From: Eikenella sp. | Lineage (GTDB): Bacteria > Pseudomonadota > Gammaproteobacteria > Burkholderiales > Neisseriaceae | Length of the DNA: 35,979 bases | Assembly (NCBI GenBank): GCA_030528345.1 | Contig: JAUMZB010000020.1 | Location: 1-35,979, forward strand | Direction: 5' to 3' | Shown here: piece by piece, positions 1 through 14,458 of the stretch | How positions within the stretch are numbered: the stretch's first letter is position 1 | Layout: the number at the start of each line of letters is the position of its first letter | Position numbers and translations under genes: made by a program | Notes under the pieces: generated by a model | Databases searched by the model: none | Told to the model about the DNA's origin: nothing | Seen by the model: only the letters and a program-made list of their open reading frames with translations

Positions 1-56
1 TCATGTGCAGTATCATCCTTCAATACTGTAAACAACGCGACTAATTTCTACACCTG

Positions 57-68
57 AGGCTACCTGAA
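57..68 (+). repeat. Eikenella-type DNA uptake sequence (DUS)
   Basis: Exact AGGCTACCTGAA, lying just downstream of the nagZ stop. It is a single copy with no inverted partner. Positions 1-56 before it show no gene, promoter or RNA that I can recognise. Confidence 0.85.
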
Positions 69-76
69 AACAGGCA

Positions 77-1192
77 TCAAAACGCTTCGCCCACTTTCAC
101 CCCGCCGGCCAAATCCTGCGGCGAGGCCAAGGCGGCGGTGAGGGCTTGGGCGGCTTGGAATTCGGGGTCGTCAAACAGCGCGGCGAAGGCGTCGGGTTCG
201 CCGCTGCCGGCCATATGCTGCCAGCGTTCGGCCAGCTGCGGATTGGCTTCGGCCCAGCCGGCCAGGCCGCTGTCGGGCTGTTTGAAGGCGGTCAAGAGCT
301 CGTCTGCCAAATCGGGGCGGTTGCAGACCAGCACGATGTCGCAACCGGCGGCAAACGACAGGCGGCTGCGTTCGGCAATGCCGCCGGCGCCGCAGGCGCC
401 TTCCATGGTGAGGTCGTCGGAGAAAATCACGCCCTGAAAGCCGATGTCTTGGCGCAGCACGGTTTGCAGCCAGTAGGGGGAGAAGCCGGCGGGTTGGCTG
501 TCGATTTGCGGATACACCACATGGGCGGGCATCACGGCGGCCATGCCTTCGGCGGCCAGCGCACGGAAGGGGGCGATGTCGTCGGCTTCCAGTTCGGCCA
601 GGCTGCGCCCGTCTTCGGGCAGCACATAATGGCTGTCGCCGGAAACAAAGCCGTGGCCGGGGAAGTGTTTGCCGCAGCTTTTCATGCCGCCGCGCTTGAG
701 GCCGCGCTGCAGAGCCAGCGCCAGAGCGGAAACGATGTCGGCCCGGCGGTGGAAACTGCGGTTGCCGATGACCTCGCAGCGCCCCCAATCCAGATCCAGC
801 ACCGGGGTGAACGACAAATCCACGCCGCAGGCGCGCAATTCGGCCGCCAGCACCCAGCCGATTTGTTCGGCGGCCTCTTCAGCGGCCGCCCGCCCCCGGC
901 GCGCCCAAAGCTCACCCAAAACGCGCATCGCAGGCAGGCGGGTGAAACCGTCGATAAAGCGTTGGACGCGGCCGCCTTCGTGGTCAACGGCAATCAGCAG
1001 TTCGGGGGTGCGCAGGGCCTTGATTTCGCGGGACAGGGCGGCGAGTTGCTCGCGGTTTTGATAATTGCGGCGGAACAGGATGACGCCGCCGACGGCGGGG
1101 TCGAGCAGGCGCTGTTTTTCTTCGCTGCTGAGGGTGTGGGCGGCGACATCGGCCATCACGGGGCCGCGGGGCAGGGCAAGGGGCGTGTTCAT
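77..1192 (-). CDS. nagZ: beta-N-acetylhexosaminidase NagZ
   Basis: Cytoplasmic glycoside hydrolase family 3 enzyme. It removes N-acetylglucosamine from muropeptides taken up during peptidoglycan recycling. The 371-residue product has the family landmarks: AVDHEGGRVQRF near residues 68-79, KHFPGHG at 175-181 followed by DSH at 186-188 (the mobile loop histidine), and SDDLTMEGA at 258-266, which carries the catalytic aspartate. I start at the ATG at 1192 (MNTPLALPRG). The longer open frame upstream translates a DUS and does not look like NagZ. It follows comM on the same strand with a 76-bp gap holding a DUS. A good Shine-Dalgarno is not obvious. Family assignment is firm; only the start is slightly uncertain. 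Confidence 0.95.
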   Translation of the reverse strand: MNTPLALPRGPVMADVAAHTLSSEEKQRLLDPAVGGVILFRRNYQNREQLAALSREIKALRTPELLIAVDHEGGRVQRFIDGFTRLPAMRVLGELWARRGRAAAEEAAEQIGWVLAAELRACGVDLSFTPVLDLDWGRCEVIGNRSFHRRADIVSALALALQRGLKRGGMKSCGKHFPGHGFVSGDSHYVLPEDGRSLAELEADDIAPFRALAAEGMAAVMPAHVVYPQIDSQPAGFSPYWLQTVLRQDIGFQGVIFSDDLTMEGACGAGGIAERSRLSFAAGCDIVLVCNRPDLADELLTAFKQPDSGLAGWAEANPQLAERWQHMAGSGEPDAFAALFDDPEFQAAQALTAALASPQDLAGGVKVGEAF

Positions 1193-1241
1193 ATGATGAA
1201 GAAACTTTCTGGGAAACGGGGCAAAAGGGGTTTGATCAGGT

Positions 1242-1253
1242 TTCAGGTAGCCT
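1242..1253 (-). repeat. Eikenella-type DUS
   Basis: Exact TTCAGGTAGCCT in the gap between comM and nagZ, unpaired. Confidence 0.85.
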
Positions 1254-1268
1254 GTGCGGCGGATAGGC

Positions 1269-2774
<1,506 letters not shown>

Positions 2775-2882
2775 TGCAAACCGCCTGCTGCAATCGCTGT
2801 GTGAAGACGGAGGGATTCTAACTGCGTTTGTGTTGGCTGCAAAGATAAGGGGCGGGGCTTTCAGGTAGCCCGAATCAGCGGG

Positions 2883-3608
2883 TCAGCGCTTTTTCTGTTT
2901 GTTCTGTTTGCCGGCGCCCCAATGGGTTTCCAGCCAGGCCAATGCCTGGGCGGCACAGTCCTGCTCGGCGGCGCGGCGGCTGTGGGCTTGGGCGTAAGTG
3001 AGGTGGCCGAGCTCGCCCAAATCGCAGGAAACGTCGAAACGGGCGTCGCTGCCTTCGCCGATTTGCTTGTCGATGCGGTATTTGGGCAGGGGCAGACGCC
3101 GTGCCTGCAAGGCTTCCTGCAGGCGGGTTTTCGCGTCTTTGGCCTGAGTGAGGTTGGCGCTGCGAACGCGCTCGGCAAACAGGCGGCGCACCACGGCTTC
3201 GGCGGCATTGAAACCGGCGTCGAAGCTGATGGCGGCAAACATGGCTTCCATGGCGTCGGCCAGAATGGACGGGCGGTCGAAGCCGCCGCTTTTCAATTCG
3301 CCCGGCCCCAGAAACAGGGCGTCGCCCACGGCCAGCCGGCGGGCGATGTCGGCCAACACGTCTTGGTTGACCAGATTGGCGCGCAGGCGGGAAAGCTCGC
3401 CTTCGCTGCATTTGGGGAAGGCGTCGAACAGCATGCGGGCCACGGTGTAATTGAGGATGCCGTCGCCGACAAACTCGAAACGCTCGTTGTTGCGGGCGGC
3501 ATGGCTGCGGTGGGTGAGTGCCTGTTTGAGCAGTTCGGGTCGGGCGAAAGTGTGGCCGAGGCCGCTTTGGAGGTGTTCGAGGGCGCGCTGGCGGCGGGTA
3601 TCTGTCAT
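2883..3608 (-). CDS. rnc: ribonuclease III
   Basis: Double-strand-specific endoribonuclease that processes rRNA precursors and structured mRNAs. The 241-residue protein has the catalytic domain with the signature NNERFEFVGDGIL at about 40-52, and a C-terminal double-stranded RNA-binding domain from about residue 155. The signature has glycine where many homologues have serine after GD; the acidic residues remain. I start at the ATG at 3608 (MTDTRR). The much longer open frame upstream is the antisense shadow of cca. A TATAAT lies 37 bp upstream at 3645-3650. era, a common neighbour, is absent here. A one-base DUS variant (2860-2871) follows the stop. Confidence 0.95.
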   Translation of the reverse strand: MTDTRRQRALEHLQSGLGHTFARPELLKQALTHRSHAARNNERFEFVGDGILNYTVARMLFDAFPKCSEGELSRLRANLVNQDVLADIARRLAVGDALFLGPGELKSGGFDRPSILADAMEAMFAAISFDAGFNAAEAVVRRLFAERVRSANLTQAKDAKTRLQEALQARRLPLPKYRIDKQIGEGSDARFDVSCDLGELGHLTYAQAHSRRAAEQDCAAQALAWLETHWGAGKQNKQKKR

Positions 3609-3644
3609 GGTGTGTGGCGCTGCGGAAAATCTGGCTGGGGCGGA

Positions 3645-3650
3645 ATTATA
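3645..3650 (-). promoter_or_regulatory. -10 element for rnc
   Basis: A perfect TATAAT on the minus strand, 37 bp upstream of the rnc start. No convincing -35 is visible at 16-18 bp, so only the -10 is supported. Confidence 0.4.
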
Positions 3651-3705
3651 GCCGAAGACGGGCGGATACAGCATAATGCCGGCCGTAAACGGTGCGTCTG
3701 CCGCG

Positions 3706-3717
3706 AGGCTACCTGAA
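3706..3717 (+). repeat. Eikenella-type DUS
   Basis: Exact AGGCTACCTGAA in the divergent rnc/cca intergenic region, unpaired. Confidence 0.85.
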
Positions 3718-3758
3718 AGGCCGGGGCGGCAAACCGCATGATGAAAAACGGAGTGATG

Positions 3759-4997
3759 ATGCAGATTTATTTGGTGGGCGGCGCGGTGCGCGATGCGCTG
3801 CTCGGGCGGGAAGTGAAAGACCGCGACTGGGTGGTGGTGGGGGCGGATGCCGATGAGATGGCGGCGGCGGGCTATCTGCCGGTGGGCAAGGATTTTCCGG
3901 TGTTTCTCCACCCGCAAAGCCACGAGGAATACGCGCTGGCGCGCACCGAGCGCAAAACTGCCAAAGGCTACACCGGTTTTGTCTGCCATGCCGCCCGCGA
4001 GGTGACGCTGGAGCAGGATCTGCTGCGGCGCGACCTCACCATCAACGCCATGGCCCGTGATGCCGACGGCGTACTGATCGACCCCTACGGCGGCCGCCAA
4101 GACTTGGCCGACGGCATTCTGCGCCATGTCAGCCCGGCTTTTGCCGAAGACCCGGTGCGCATTTTGCGCACCGCCCGTTTTGCCGCCCGTTACGGCTTTC
4201 AGGTAGCCCCGGAAACCATGGCGCTGATGCGGCAGATGGTGGCGGCGGGCGAAGCAGACGCCTTGGTGGCCGAACGGGTGTGGCAGGAGTTTGCCAAAGG
4301 GCTGATGGAGCCGCAGCCGGTGCGGATGTTGGAGGTATTGCGCGAGTGCGGTGCGCTGGCGGTGCTGCTGCCCGAAGTGGCGGCTTTGTTCGGCGTGCCG
4401 CAGCGGGCGGAATACCATCCCGAAATCGACAGCGGCGTGCATACCCTGATGGTGTTGCAACGCGCCGCCGATTTGGGCTTGGGGCTGCCCGAACGCTACG
4501 CCGCCTTGCTGCACGATTTGGGCAAGGCGCTGACGCCGAAAGACAAACTGCCCCGGCATCACGGCCACGATGCCGCCGGCGTGCCCGCGGTGCAGGTGGT
4601 CAACCGCCGCTGGCGGGTGCCCAAAGCCTGCGCCGAGTTGGCGGAACTGGTGTGCCGCTGGCACATTGTGCTGCACAGCGTGGCCGAGCTGCGCCCCGCC
4701 ACCGTGCTCGATACCCTGCGCCAAACCGACGCCCTGCGCCGGCCCGAACGTTTCCGTGCCGCGCTGGATGTATGCCAGGCCGATGTGCAGGGGCGGCTGG
4801 GTTTGGCACACACGCCTTATCCGCAACGGGCGCATTGGCTGGCTCTGCTGGCGGCCGCCCGCAGCAGCGACACCGCAGCGATTGCTGCCCGATACGCCGG
4901 CCGCCCGCAGCAGATTGCCGAAGCCGTGGCCAAAGACCGCCTACAGCGTTTGCGCCCGATTCAAGAGGCCTACCGTGCGGCGGCCAAGGCTACCTGA
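3759..4997 (+). CDS. cca: multifunctional CCA tRNA nucleotidyltransferase
   Basis: Adds or repairs the 3'-CCA end of tRNAs. The 412-residue length equals that of the E. coli enzyme. Seen here: GGAVRD at 7-12, the metal-binding DRD at 21-23, [10 protein letters not shown], and a C-terminal HD domain (ALLHDLGK, then RHHGHD) of the kind that gives phosphatase and phosphodiesterase activity in bacterial bifunctional forms. Start 3759 gives MQIYLVGG and has GGAG at 3750-3753 at the right distance; the ATGs at 3738 and 3756 are less well placed. The stop codon TGA is part of a DUS (AAG GCT ACC TGA). A DUS variant inside the gene (about 4198-4209) encodes FQVA. Convergent with purA. Confidence 0.96.
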   Translation: MQIYLVGGAVRDALLGREVKDRDWVVVGADADEMAAAGYLPVGKDFPVFLHPQSHEEYALARTERKTAKGYTGFVCHAAREVTLEQDLLRRDLTINAMARDADGVLIDPYGGRQDLADGILRHVSPAFAEDPVRILRTARFAARYGFQVAPETMALMRQMVAAGEADALVAERVWQEFAKGLMEPQPVRMLEVLRECGALAVLLPEVAALFGVPQRAEYHPEIDSGVHTLMVLQRAADLGLGLPERYAALLHDLGKALTPKDKLPRHHGHDAAGVPAVQVVNRRWRVPKACAELAELVCRWHIVLHSVAELRPATVLDTLRQTDALRRPERFRAALDVCQADVQGRLGLAHTPYPQRAHWLALLAAARSSDTAAIAARYAGRPQQIAEAVAKDRLQRLRPIQEAYRAAAKAT

Positions 4998-5050
4998 AAA
5001 CATTCGGAAAGCATTCAGGCTACCTGAAAATATTTTCAGGTAGCCTGAAT
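4987..5050. terminator. DUS-built bidirectional terminator: perfect 38-bp palindrome
   Basis: Three exact DUS copies lie here (4987-4998, 5017-5028, and reverse 5035-5046). The last two form a perfect inverted repeat at 5013-5050: two 19-base arms with no spacer, so a transcript can fold from either strand. It sits between the convergent stops of cca and purA, which is where neisserial DUS pairs usually serve as terminators. The arms begin ATTCAGG and end GAAAAT, so each transcript would have a short U-rich stretch within the stem rather than after it. Confidence 0.8.
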
Positions 5051-5074
5051 TTCGTCTGTTTACGGCTCAGACCA

Positions 5075-7619
<2,545 letters not shown>

Positions 7620-7712
7620 GGTGTTTTTCTCAATCAAGGCGCCGTGGCGGCGGATGGGCAAAGGGCGGACTGTACCATAAATTCGGGCGGCGGGCAGCTG
7701 CGGCGGGGCGCT

Positions 7713-9459
<1,747 letters not shown>

Positions 9460-9515
9460 ACCGTGCTTCAAGAATCCAAAACAAAACCGGCGTGCATTTT
9501 AGCATGCCTCCCGGC

Positions 9516-9546
9516 TTCAGGTAGCCCGATCGGCAGGCTACCTGAA
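9516..9546. repeat. inverted DUS pair in a divergent promoter region
   Basis: TTCAGGTAGCC (9516-9526) and GGCTACCTGAA (9536-9546) form an 11-bp perfect stem with a 9-base loop. The second arm belongs to an exact DUS (9535-9546). Both flanking genes start away from it, so it is not placed as a terminator for either. Confidence 0.8.
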
Positions 9547-9575
9547 AACCGCCGCGCCTGTTATGATTCGCCGCC

Positions 9576-10361
9576 ATGAATATGCTCTCCTCCGCCCAAA
9601 ACCCCGCTTTAAAACACTTGGCCAAACTGCTGCAAAGCGGTCGTGCCCGCCGCCAGCACGGGCAGGCCGTGGTAGAGGGGGCGCATTTGTTGTCGGCCTG
9701 TCTGGACAACGGTATCCGGCCGCTGAAAGTCTATGTGCCGGCACACCGTTGCCCTCATCCGGAAACCTCGGCTTTGTTGGCCCGCCTGCCGGCAGACGGC
9801 GTGGTGCGGGTGGGCGGCGAAGCTTTGCGGAAAATCACCAGCCTCACCGACGCCGAAGAAATCACCGCCCTGATCACCTTGCCGCCCGCTCGGGTTTTCG
9901 ACGGCGGAGCCGATTGCGTGGTGTTGGAGCGGATACAGGATCCCGGCAATATCGGCACCATTCTGCGCAGCGCGGCGGCGGCGGGCATTAAACAGGTGGT
10001 GTTGGACAAAGGCTGCGCCGATGTGTGGTCGCCCAAAGTGCTGCGCGCCGGCATGGGCGCCCATTTTCTGCTGCAGTTGCACGGCGGCATCGATTTGCCG
10101 GCTTGGCGGCAGTATTGCCGCGTGCCTTTGCTGGCCACCGCCCTGCATGCGGACAGCGTTTCTTTGTATGACTGCCGCCTGCACATGCCGACGGCTTGGC
10201 TGTTCGGCAACGAAGGCAGCGGCATCAGCCCGGCCATGCAGGAGGCGGCCGACGGTTTGGTGCACATTCCCATGCCCGGCGCCACCGAATCGCTGAATGT
10301 GGCAATGGCCGCCACGGTTTGTCTGTTTGAACAGATGCGCCAGCGCATCGCCACCGCCTGA
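9576..10361 (+). CDS. TrmH/SpoU-family RNA 2'-O-methyltransferase
   Basis: SPOUT-fold methyltransferase using S-adenosylmethionine on a ribose of rRNA or tRNA. All three SpoU motifs are visible in the 261-residue protein: ERIQDPGNIGTILRSA at 118-133, LFGNEGSGIS at 209-218, and IPMPGATESLNVAMA at 231-245. The last two build the knotted cofactor site. An N-terminal substrate-binding region (SAQNPALKHLAKLL...VVEGAHLL) resembles the RlmB/TsnR group. The exact target nucleotide cannot be read from sequence. Start 9576 (MNMLSS); 9582 is an alternative. A TATGAT at 9562-9567 would put the transcript start within a few bases of the ATG, so a near-leaderless mRNA is possible. Confidence 0.92.
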   Translation: MNMLSSAQNPALKHLAKLLQSGRARRQHGQAVVEGAHLLSACLDNGIRPLKVYVPAHRCPHPETSALLARLPADGVVRVGGEALRKITSLTDAEEITALITLPPARVFDGGADCVVLERIQDPGNIGTILRSAAAAGIKQVVLDKGCADVWSPKVLRAGMGAHFLLQLHGGIDLPAWRQYCRVPLLATALHADSVSLYDCRLHMPTAWLFGNEGSGISPAMQEAADGLVHIPMPGATESLNVAMAATVCLFEQMRQRIATA

Positions 10362-10457
10362 GACATTGTGTGCCATACGCGACAGCAACGGCCCGTTTCT
10401 ATGGGCGGGACGGCTTTTCAGCTGGCCTTTTGTTTTCATCCGTGGCATAATCCGCCG

Positions 10458-10517
10458 TCCTGTTTTCGGATAAACAGGAAGTCATTGGAGTTGGCCAGGG
10501 TTTGCGCTCAGCCAACT
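10458..10517 (+). promoter_or_regulatory. structured 5' leader of rpsO (candidate S15 autoregulatory RNA)
   Basis: Two hairpins lie in the 193-bp space before rpsO. TCCTGTTT (10458-10465) pairs with AAACAGGA (10472-10479) around a 6-base loop. AGTTGGC (10489-10495) pairs with GCCAACT (10511-10517) around 15 bases. A short GCC-GCAA-GGC stem (10524-10533) follows before the ribosome site. In several bacterial groups S15 binds its own leader, using unrelated structures; assigning that role here is inference. A CATAAT at 10446-10451 could be the -10 but would put the start site inside the first hairpin. Confidence 0.45.
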
Positions 10518-10554
10518 TGTCCCGCCGCAAGGCAGATTTTTCGGAGTTTTCATC

Positions 10555-10824
10555 ATGGCATTGTCCGTAGAACAAAAAGCACAAATCGTTAAAGATTTCC
10601 AACGCAAAGAAGGCGATACCGGTTCTTCTGAAGTGCAGATCGCGTTGCTGACTTTCCGCATCAACGACCTGACCCCCCACTTCAAAGCCAACCCCAAAGA
10701 CCACCACAGCCGCCGCGGCCTGTTGAAAATGGTGAGCGCCCGCCGCCGTCTGCTGGCCTACCTGCGCCGCACCGACGCCGATACTTACCGCAATGTGATT
10801 ACCCGTCTGGGTCTGCGCAAATAA
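10555..10824 (+). CDS. rpsO: 30S ribosomal protein S15
   Basis: Small-subunit protein that binds the central domain of 16S rRNA and contacts 23S rRNA across the subunit interface. The 89-residue length is standard. It has the S15 pattern: [63 protein letters not shown] lies upstream at about 10541-10545. Codon use differs slightly from its neighbours (more AAA and GAA), as expected for a highly expressed gene. It stands alone, between a structured leader and a strong terminator; pnp is not next to it here. Confidence 0.98.
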   Translation: MALSVEQKAQIVKDFQRKEGDTGSSEVQIALLTFRINDLTPHFKANPKDHHSRRGLLKMVSARRRLLAYLRRTDADTYRNVITRLGLRK

Positions 10825-10859
10825 ATATAATAGAAGAAACAAATCACCGCATTTGTCGC

Positions 10860-10892
10860 GTGCCGCCTGCATATTGCAGGCGGCACTTTTGT
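10860..10892 (+). terminator. rho-independent terminator of rpsO
   Basis: GTGCCGCCTGCA (10860-10871) and TGCAGGCGGCAC (10875-10886) form a perfect 12-bp GC-rich stem with a 3-base loop, followed directly by TTTTGTT. It is the clearest intrinsic terminator in the window and is not DUS-based. Confidence 0.93.
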
Positions 10893-10919
10893 TGACCATA
10901 ATGTTTGCTCTGTTATGTT
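10892..10919 (+). promoter_or_regulatory. predicted promoter of gpx
   Basis: TTGACC (10892-10897), a 16-bp spacer, then TATGTT (10914-10919) with an extended TG at 10911-10912. The -35 overlaps the T-run of the rpsO terminator. The transcript would start only about a dozen bases before the ATG. Confidence 0.5.
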
Positions 10920-10938
10920 AATGTATGGAGGAATAATG

Positions 10939-11481
10939 ATGACTACTGTTTACGATTTCAGCGTATCCGATGCAAAAGGACAAACGGTGGATTTGGGCCG
11001 CTATCGCGGCCGTGTTCTGTTAATCGTCAATACCGCCACCCGTTGCGGCCTGACGCCGCAGTATGATGCTTTGCAAAAGCTGCATGAGCAATACCACAGC
11101 CGCGGTTTGGAGATTTTGGACTTCCCCTGCAACCAGTTCCGTAATCAGGCTCCCGAAGACAGCGGCGAAATCGCTCAAATCTGCCAGGCCCGTTTCGGTA
11201 CGCAATTCCCCGTATTTGAAAAAATTGATGTGAACGGCCCAAATACGCATCCTTTGTACGGCTACCTGAAACAGCAGCAGCCGGAAGACCGCGGTAATGC
11301 CGCCTTTAAAGACCTGCTCATCCGCCTGGCTTCTTTGGGCGAAAAGCGGGAGGGCAGCGACATCAAGTGGAATTTCACCAAATTTTTGGTGAGCCGTGAG
11401 GGCGAGGTGGTGGCCCGTTTCGCCCCGAGTGTGGCACCGGAAGAGTTGGCGGCCGACATTGAGGCTCTGTTGCCGGCTTGA
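10939..11481 (+). CDS. gpx: glutathione peroxidase family protein
   Basis: Thiol-dependent peroxidase reducing hydrogen peroxide or lipid hydroperoxides with thioredoxin or glutathione. The 180-residue protein shows NTATRCGLTPQY with the peroxidatic cysteine C36 (cysteine, not selenocysteine), DFPCNQF at 61-67, and WNFTKF at 144-149, which holds the conserved tryptophan and asparagine. Start 10939 (MTTVYDF) is chosen because GGAGGA (10927-10932) lies six bases before it; 10936 is nearly as good. The segment GYLK near residue 108 is encoded by a DUS variant. No signal peptide, so cytoplasmic. Confidence 0.93.
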   Translation: MTTVYDFSVSDAKGQTVDLGRYRGRVLLIVNTATRCGLTPQYDALQKLHEQYHSRGLEILDFPCNQFRNQAPEDSGEIAQICQARFGTQFPVFEKIDVNGPNTHPLYGYLKQQQPEDRGNAAFKDLLIRLASLGEKREGSDIKWNFTKFLVSREGEVVARFAPSVAPEELAADIEALLPA

Positions 11482-11492
11482 TGGCAACAACA

Positions 11493-11512
11493 AGGCGGCT
11501 TAAACGCCGCCT
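11493..11512 (+). terminator. small GC hairpin after gpx
   Basis: AGGCGGC (11493-11499) pairs with GCCGCCT (11506-11512) around TTAAAC. No T-run follows, so this is a weak or factor-dependent terminator at best. Confidence 0.45.
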
Positions 11513-11529
11513 GAATAGACAGCATCACG

Positions 11530-11991
11530 ATGAATTCTTATTCTTTTTTAATCGCCATTGGGGTCGGCGCAGTTGTCGGCAGTGTGCCCGGTTTCCTTAT
11601 GATGTGGGTCATGTCAGAGCGTGCCGTACGTGATTATCCGGTTTTAGCCATCGATGTGCCGTCCGATGCCGAACACAGCCCGGAGTTTCAGGCTTGGGCG
11701 AAGAAAAACCGCTACCGCCTGAAGCCGGACGGCAGCTATGCAAAAGGCAGCGGCTTGCTGACCAGCGTCACGGAAATCCGTTTTGCCGGCAGTCAGATGT
11801 TGGTGCAGGAATGCGTGAATTTTCTGTTTGCCCGCCGCCGTTTTGCTTTGAATGCGCCGGTGATGCTCGGTAAGCCGGTGCGCAAAAGCAAGCTCAACCG
11901 GTTGAATCAGCTGTTGGCCGGGTGGCGGCTGCCGCCGGTGCCGATGGCCAAAGCCAAGCCGGCGGAGCATAGGGTCCGCATCCGCCCTTGA
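11530..11991 (+). CDS. hypothetical membrane-anchored protein
   Basis: I do not recognise this 153-residue protein. An N-terminal hydrophobic helix (about residues 4-27, FLIAIGVGAVVGSVPGFLMM) suggests a single membrane anchor. A soluble basic domain of about 125 residues follows, with segments such as EFQAWAKKNRYRLKPDG and LLTSVTEIRF. It has one cysteine (VQECVNFL). Start 11530 follows gpx by 48 bp across a small hairpin, so it may be read through from gpx. GC content and codon use match the surroundings, so there is no sign of recent transfer. Confidence 0.7.
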   Translation: MNSYSFLIAIGVGAVVGSVPGFLMMWVMSERAVRDYPVLAIDVPSDAEHSPEFQAWAKKNRYRLKPDGSYAKGSGLLTSVTEIRFAGSQMLVQECVNFLFARRRFALNAPVMLGKPVRKSKLNRLNQLLAGWRLPPVPMAKAKPAEHRVRIRP

Positions 11992-12020
11992 ATTATGGGA
12001 CATCATGGACCTGACGGTTT

Positions 12021-12058
12021 TGTTATACTGACCATAGGCCGGGCTATCCGAACCGGCC
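12021..12058 (+). promoter_or_regulatory. extended -10 promoter and hairpin before the secreted protein gene
   Basis: TGTTATACT (12021-12029) is a good extended -10 with no clear -35. Just after it, GGCCGG (12037-12042) pairs with CCGGCC (12053-12058) around a 10-base loop, with a T-rich run at about 12066-12073. The hairpin could be the 5' end of the new transcript or a terminator for the gene before it. Confidence 0.45.
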
Positions 12059-12092
12059 GCCTGCTTTATTTTTAGCATGAGAGGAGTGGTGT

Positions 12093-12674
12093 ATGAAGTT
12101 GCGTCTGTTTGCCTTGTCTGCCCTGTTGACGAGCAGTGTGCTTTCTGCTTCGCCTTTGGCTGCCGGCTATGTTTACGGCTCCGATCATTGTTACGGCTTT
12201 GAAGCGCCGGCGGGTTGGCGCATGGACAACCGCCTGCTGGCCCGGCACGGCGTGGGCATGGCTTTTCTGCCGCTTCAAGAGGGCGTGCTGCCCGGCGTGC
12301 TGCTCTATACCCGATCCGCCGCACGAACGGACGGTATGTCATCTGAAGAAGCCATTAAAAATCAGGTAAACGACGTATTGGCCATGTATGCCGCCGACGG
12401 TACCCGGATACGGGCCGAGAGGCTGCGCACCGTGGCTGCCCGCAACGGTGTGCGCGGTGAATTGTGGCGCTTTTACGGCCACGCCAACGGCAGGGAGGAA
12501 CGGGCGGTGTATTTTCCCGCTGAGCGCACCGTGAATTTCTTTGTGGCACAAATCCCCGATTCCAAGTGGACGGCTGATGCGGAAGCGGCACTCATCAAGT
12601 TGGCTGTCAGCTATCACGAACGGGCAAGCTGCCGCCCGTGTCAGGTGGAAGGCAGCTGCGTTCCGGTGAAGTAG
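12093..12674 (+). CDS. hypothetical secreted (periplasmic) protein
   Basis: I do not recognise a family for this 193-residue protein. It has a clear signal peptide (MKLRLFALSALLTSSVLSASPLA), so it is probably exported to the periplasm. The mature part begins YVYGSDHCYGFEAPAGWRMD, a pattern seen in small periplasmic domains that start with a compact beta region. Of four cysteines, one is near the mature N-terminus and three are in the tail CRPCQVEGSC, so disulphides are likely. The ribosome site GAGGAG (12081-12086) is strong and fixes the start. Its own extended -10 promoter lies just upstream. Convergent with guaB. Confidence 0.75.
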   Translation: MKLRLFALSALLTSSVLSASPLAAGYVYGSDHCYGFEAPAGWRMDNRLLARHGVGMAFLPLQEGVLPGVLLYTRSAARTDGMSSEEAIKNQVNDVLAMYAADGTRIRAERLRTVAARNGVRGELWRFYGHANGREERAVYFPAERTVNFFVAQIPDSKWTADAEAALIKLAVSYHERASCRPCQVEGSCVPVK

Positions 12675-12765
12675 GCTTGGTTTTCAACTTCTGAGATTTT
12701 ATCCACAAGGTTGCCGGGTATGAGTCTGCAGGCGCCGGCCGGAAAAGAATCCCGACCAAAACAAA

Positions 12766-12799
12766 GGCTACCTGAAAGGAACTTTCCTTTCAGGTAGCC
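12766..12799. terminator. DUS-built bidirectional terminator
   Basis: GGCTACCTGAAAGGAA (12766-12781) and its exact complement at 12784-12799 form a 16-bp stem with a minimal loop, flanked on the right by GTTTTAT. The left arm belongs to an exact DUS (12765-12776); the right arm differs at one end base. It separates the convergent stops of the secreted protein gene and guaB. Confidence 0.8.
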
Positions 12800-12830
12800 C
12801 GTTTTATGAGGTTGATCACCGGCTGGTGAA

Positions 12831-14315
<1,485 letters not shown>

Positions 14316-14331
14316 TCAATGATGCGGCGGC

Positions 14332-14361
14332 ATTGTAGCAAAATTGTCTGCTTCGAGTAAA
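14332..14361 (-). promoter_or_regulatory. predicted guaB promoter
   Basis: On the minus strand: TTTACT (-35, 14356-14361), 18 bp, then TACAAT (-10, 14332-14337) preceded by an extended TGC. The leader to the ATG is about 30 bases. Confidence 0.6.
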
Positions 14362-14388
14362 CGCCGGGGCGGATAACCGTATGCGGGC

Positions 14389-14418
14389 ATGACAGGGACG
14401 CCGCAGTTGCAGTAGAAT
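14389..14418 (+). promoter_or_regulatory. predicted promoter of the DUF4124 gene
   Basis: ATGACA (14389-14394; one mismatch to TTGACA), an 18-bp spacer, then TAGAAT (14413-14418; one mismatch to TATAAT). It probably drives the DUF4124 gene and the overlapping uvrC. Confidence 0.6.
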
Positions 14419-14458
14419 GGCAGCCGTTTATCAACCGGATTCATTGGGGAAAACAGAC

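Noticed and set aside
3609..4835. Long N-terminal extension of rnc on the minus strand
   Set aside because: It is antisense to cca, and RNase III similarity starts exactly at the ATG at 3608.
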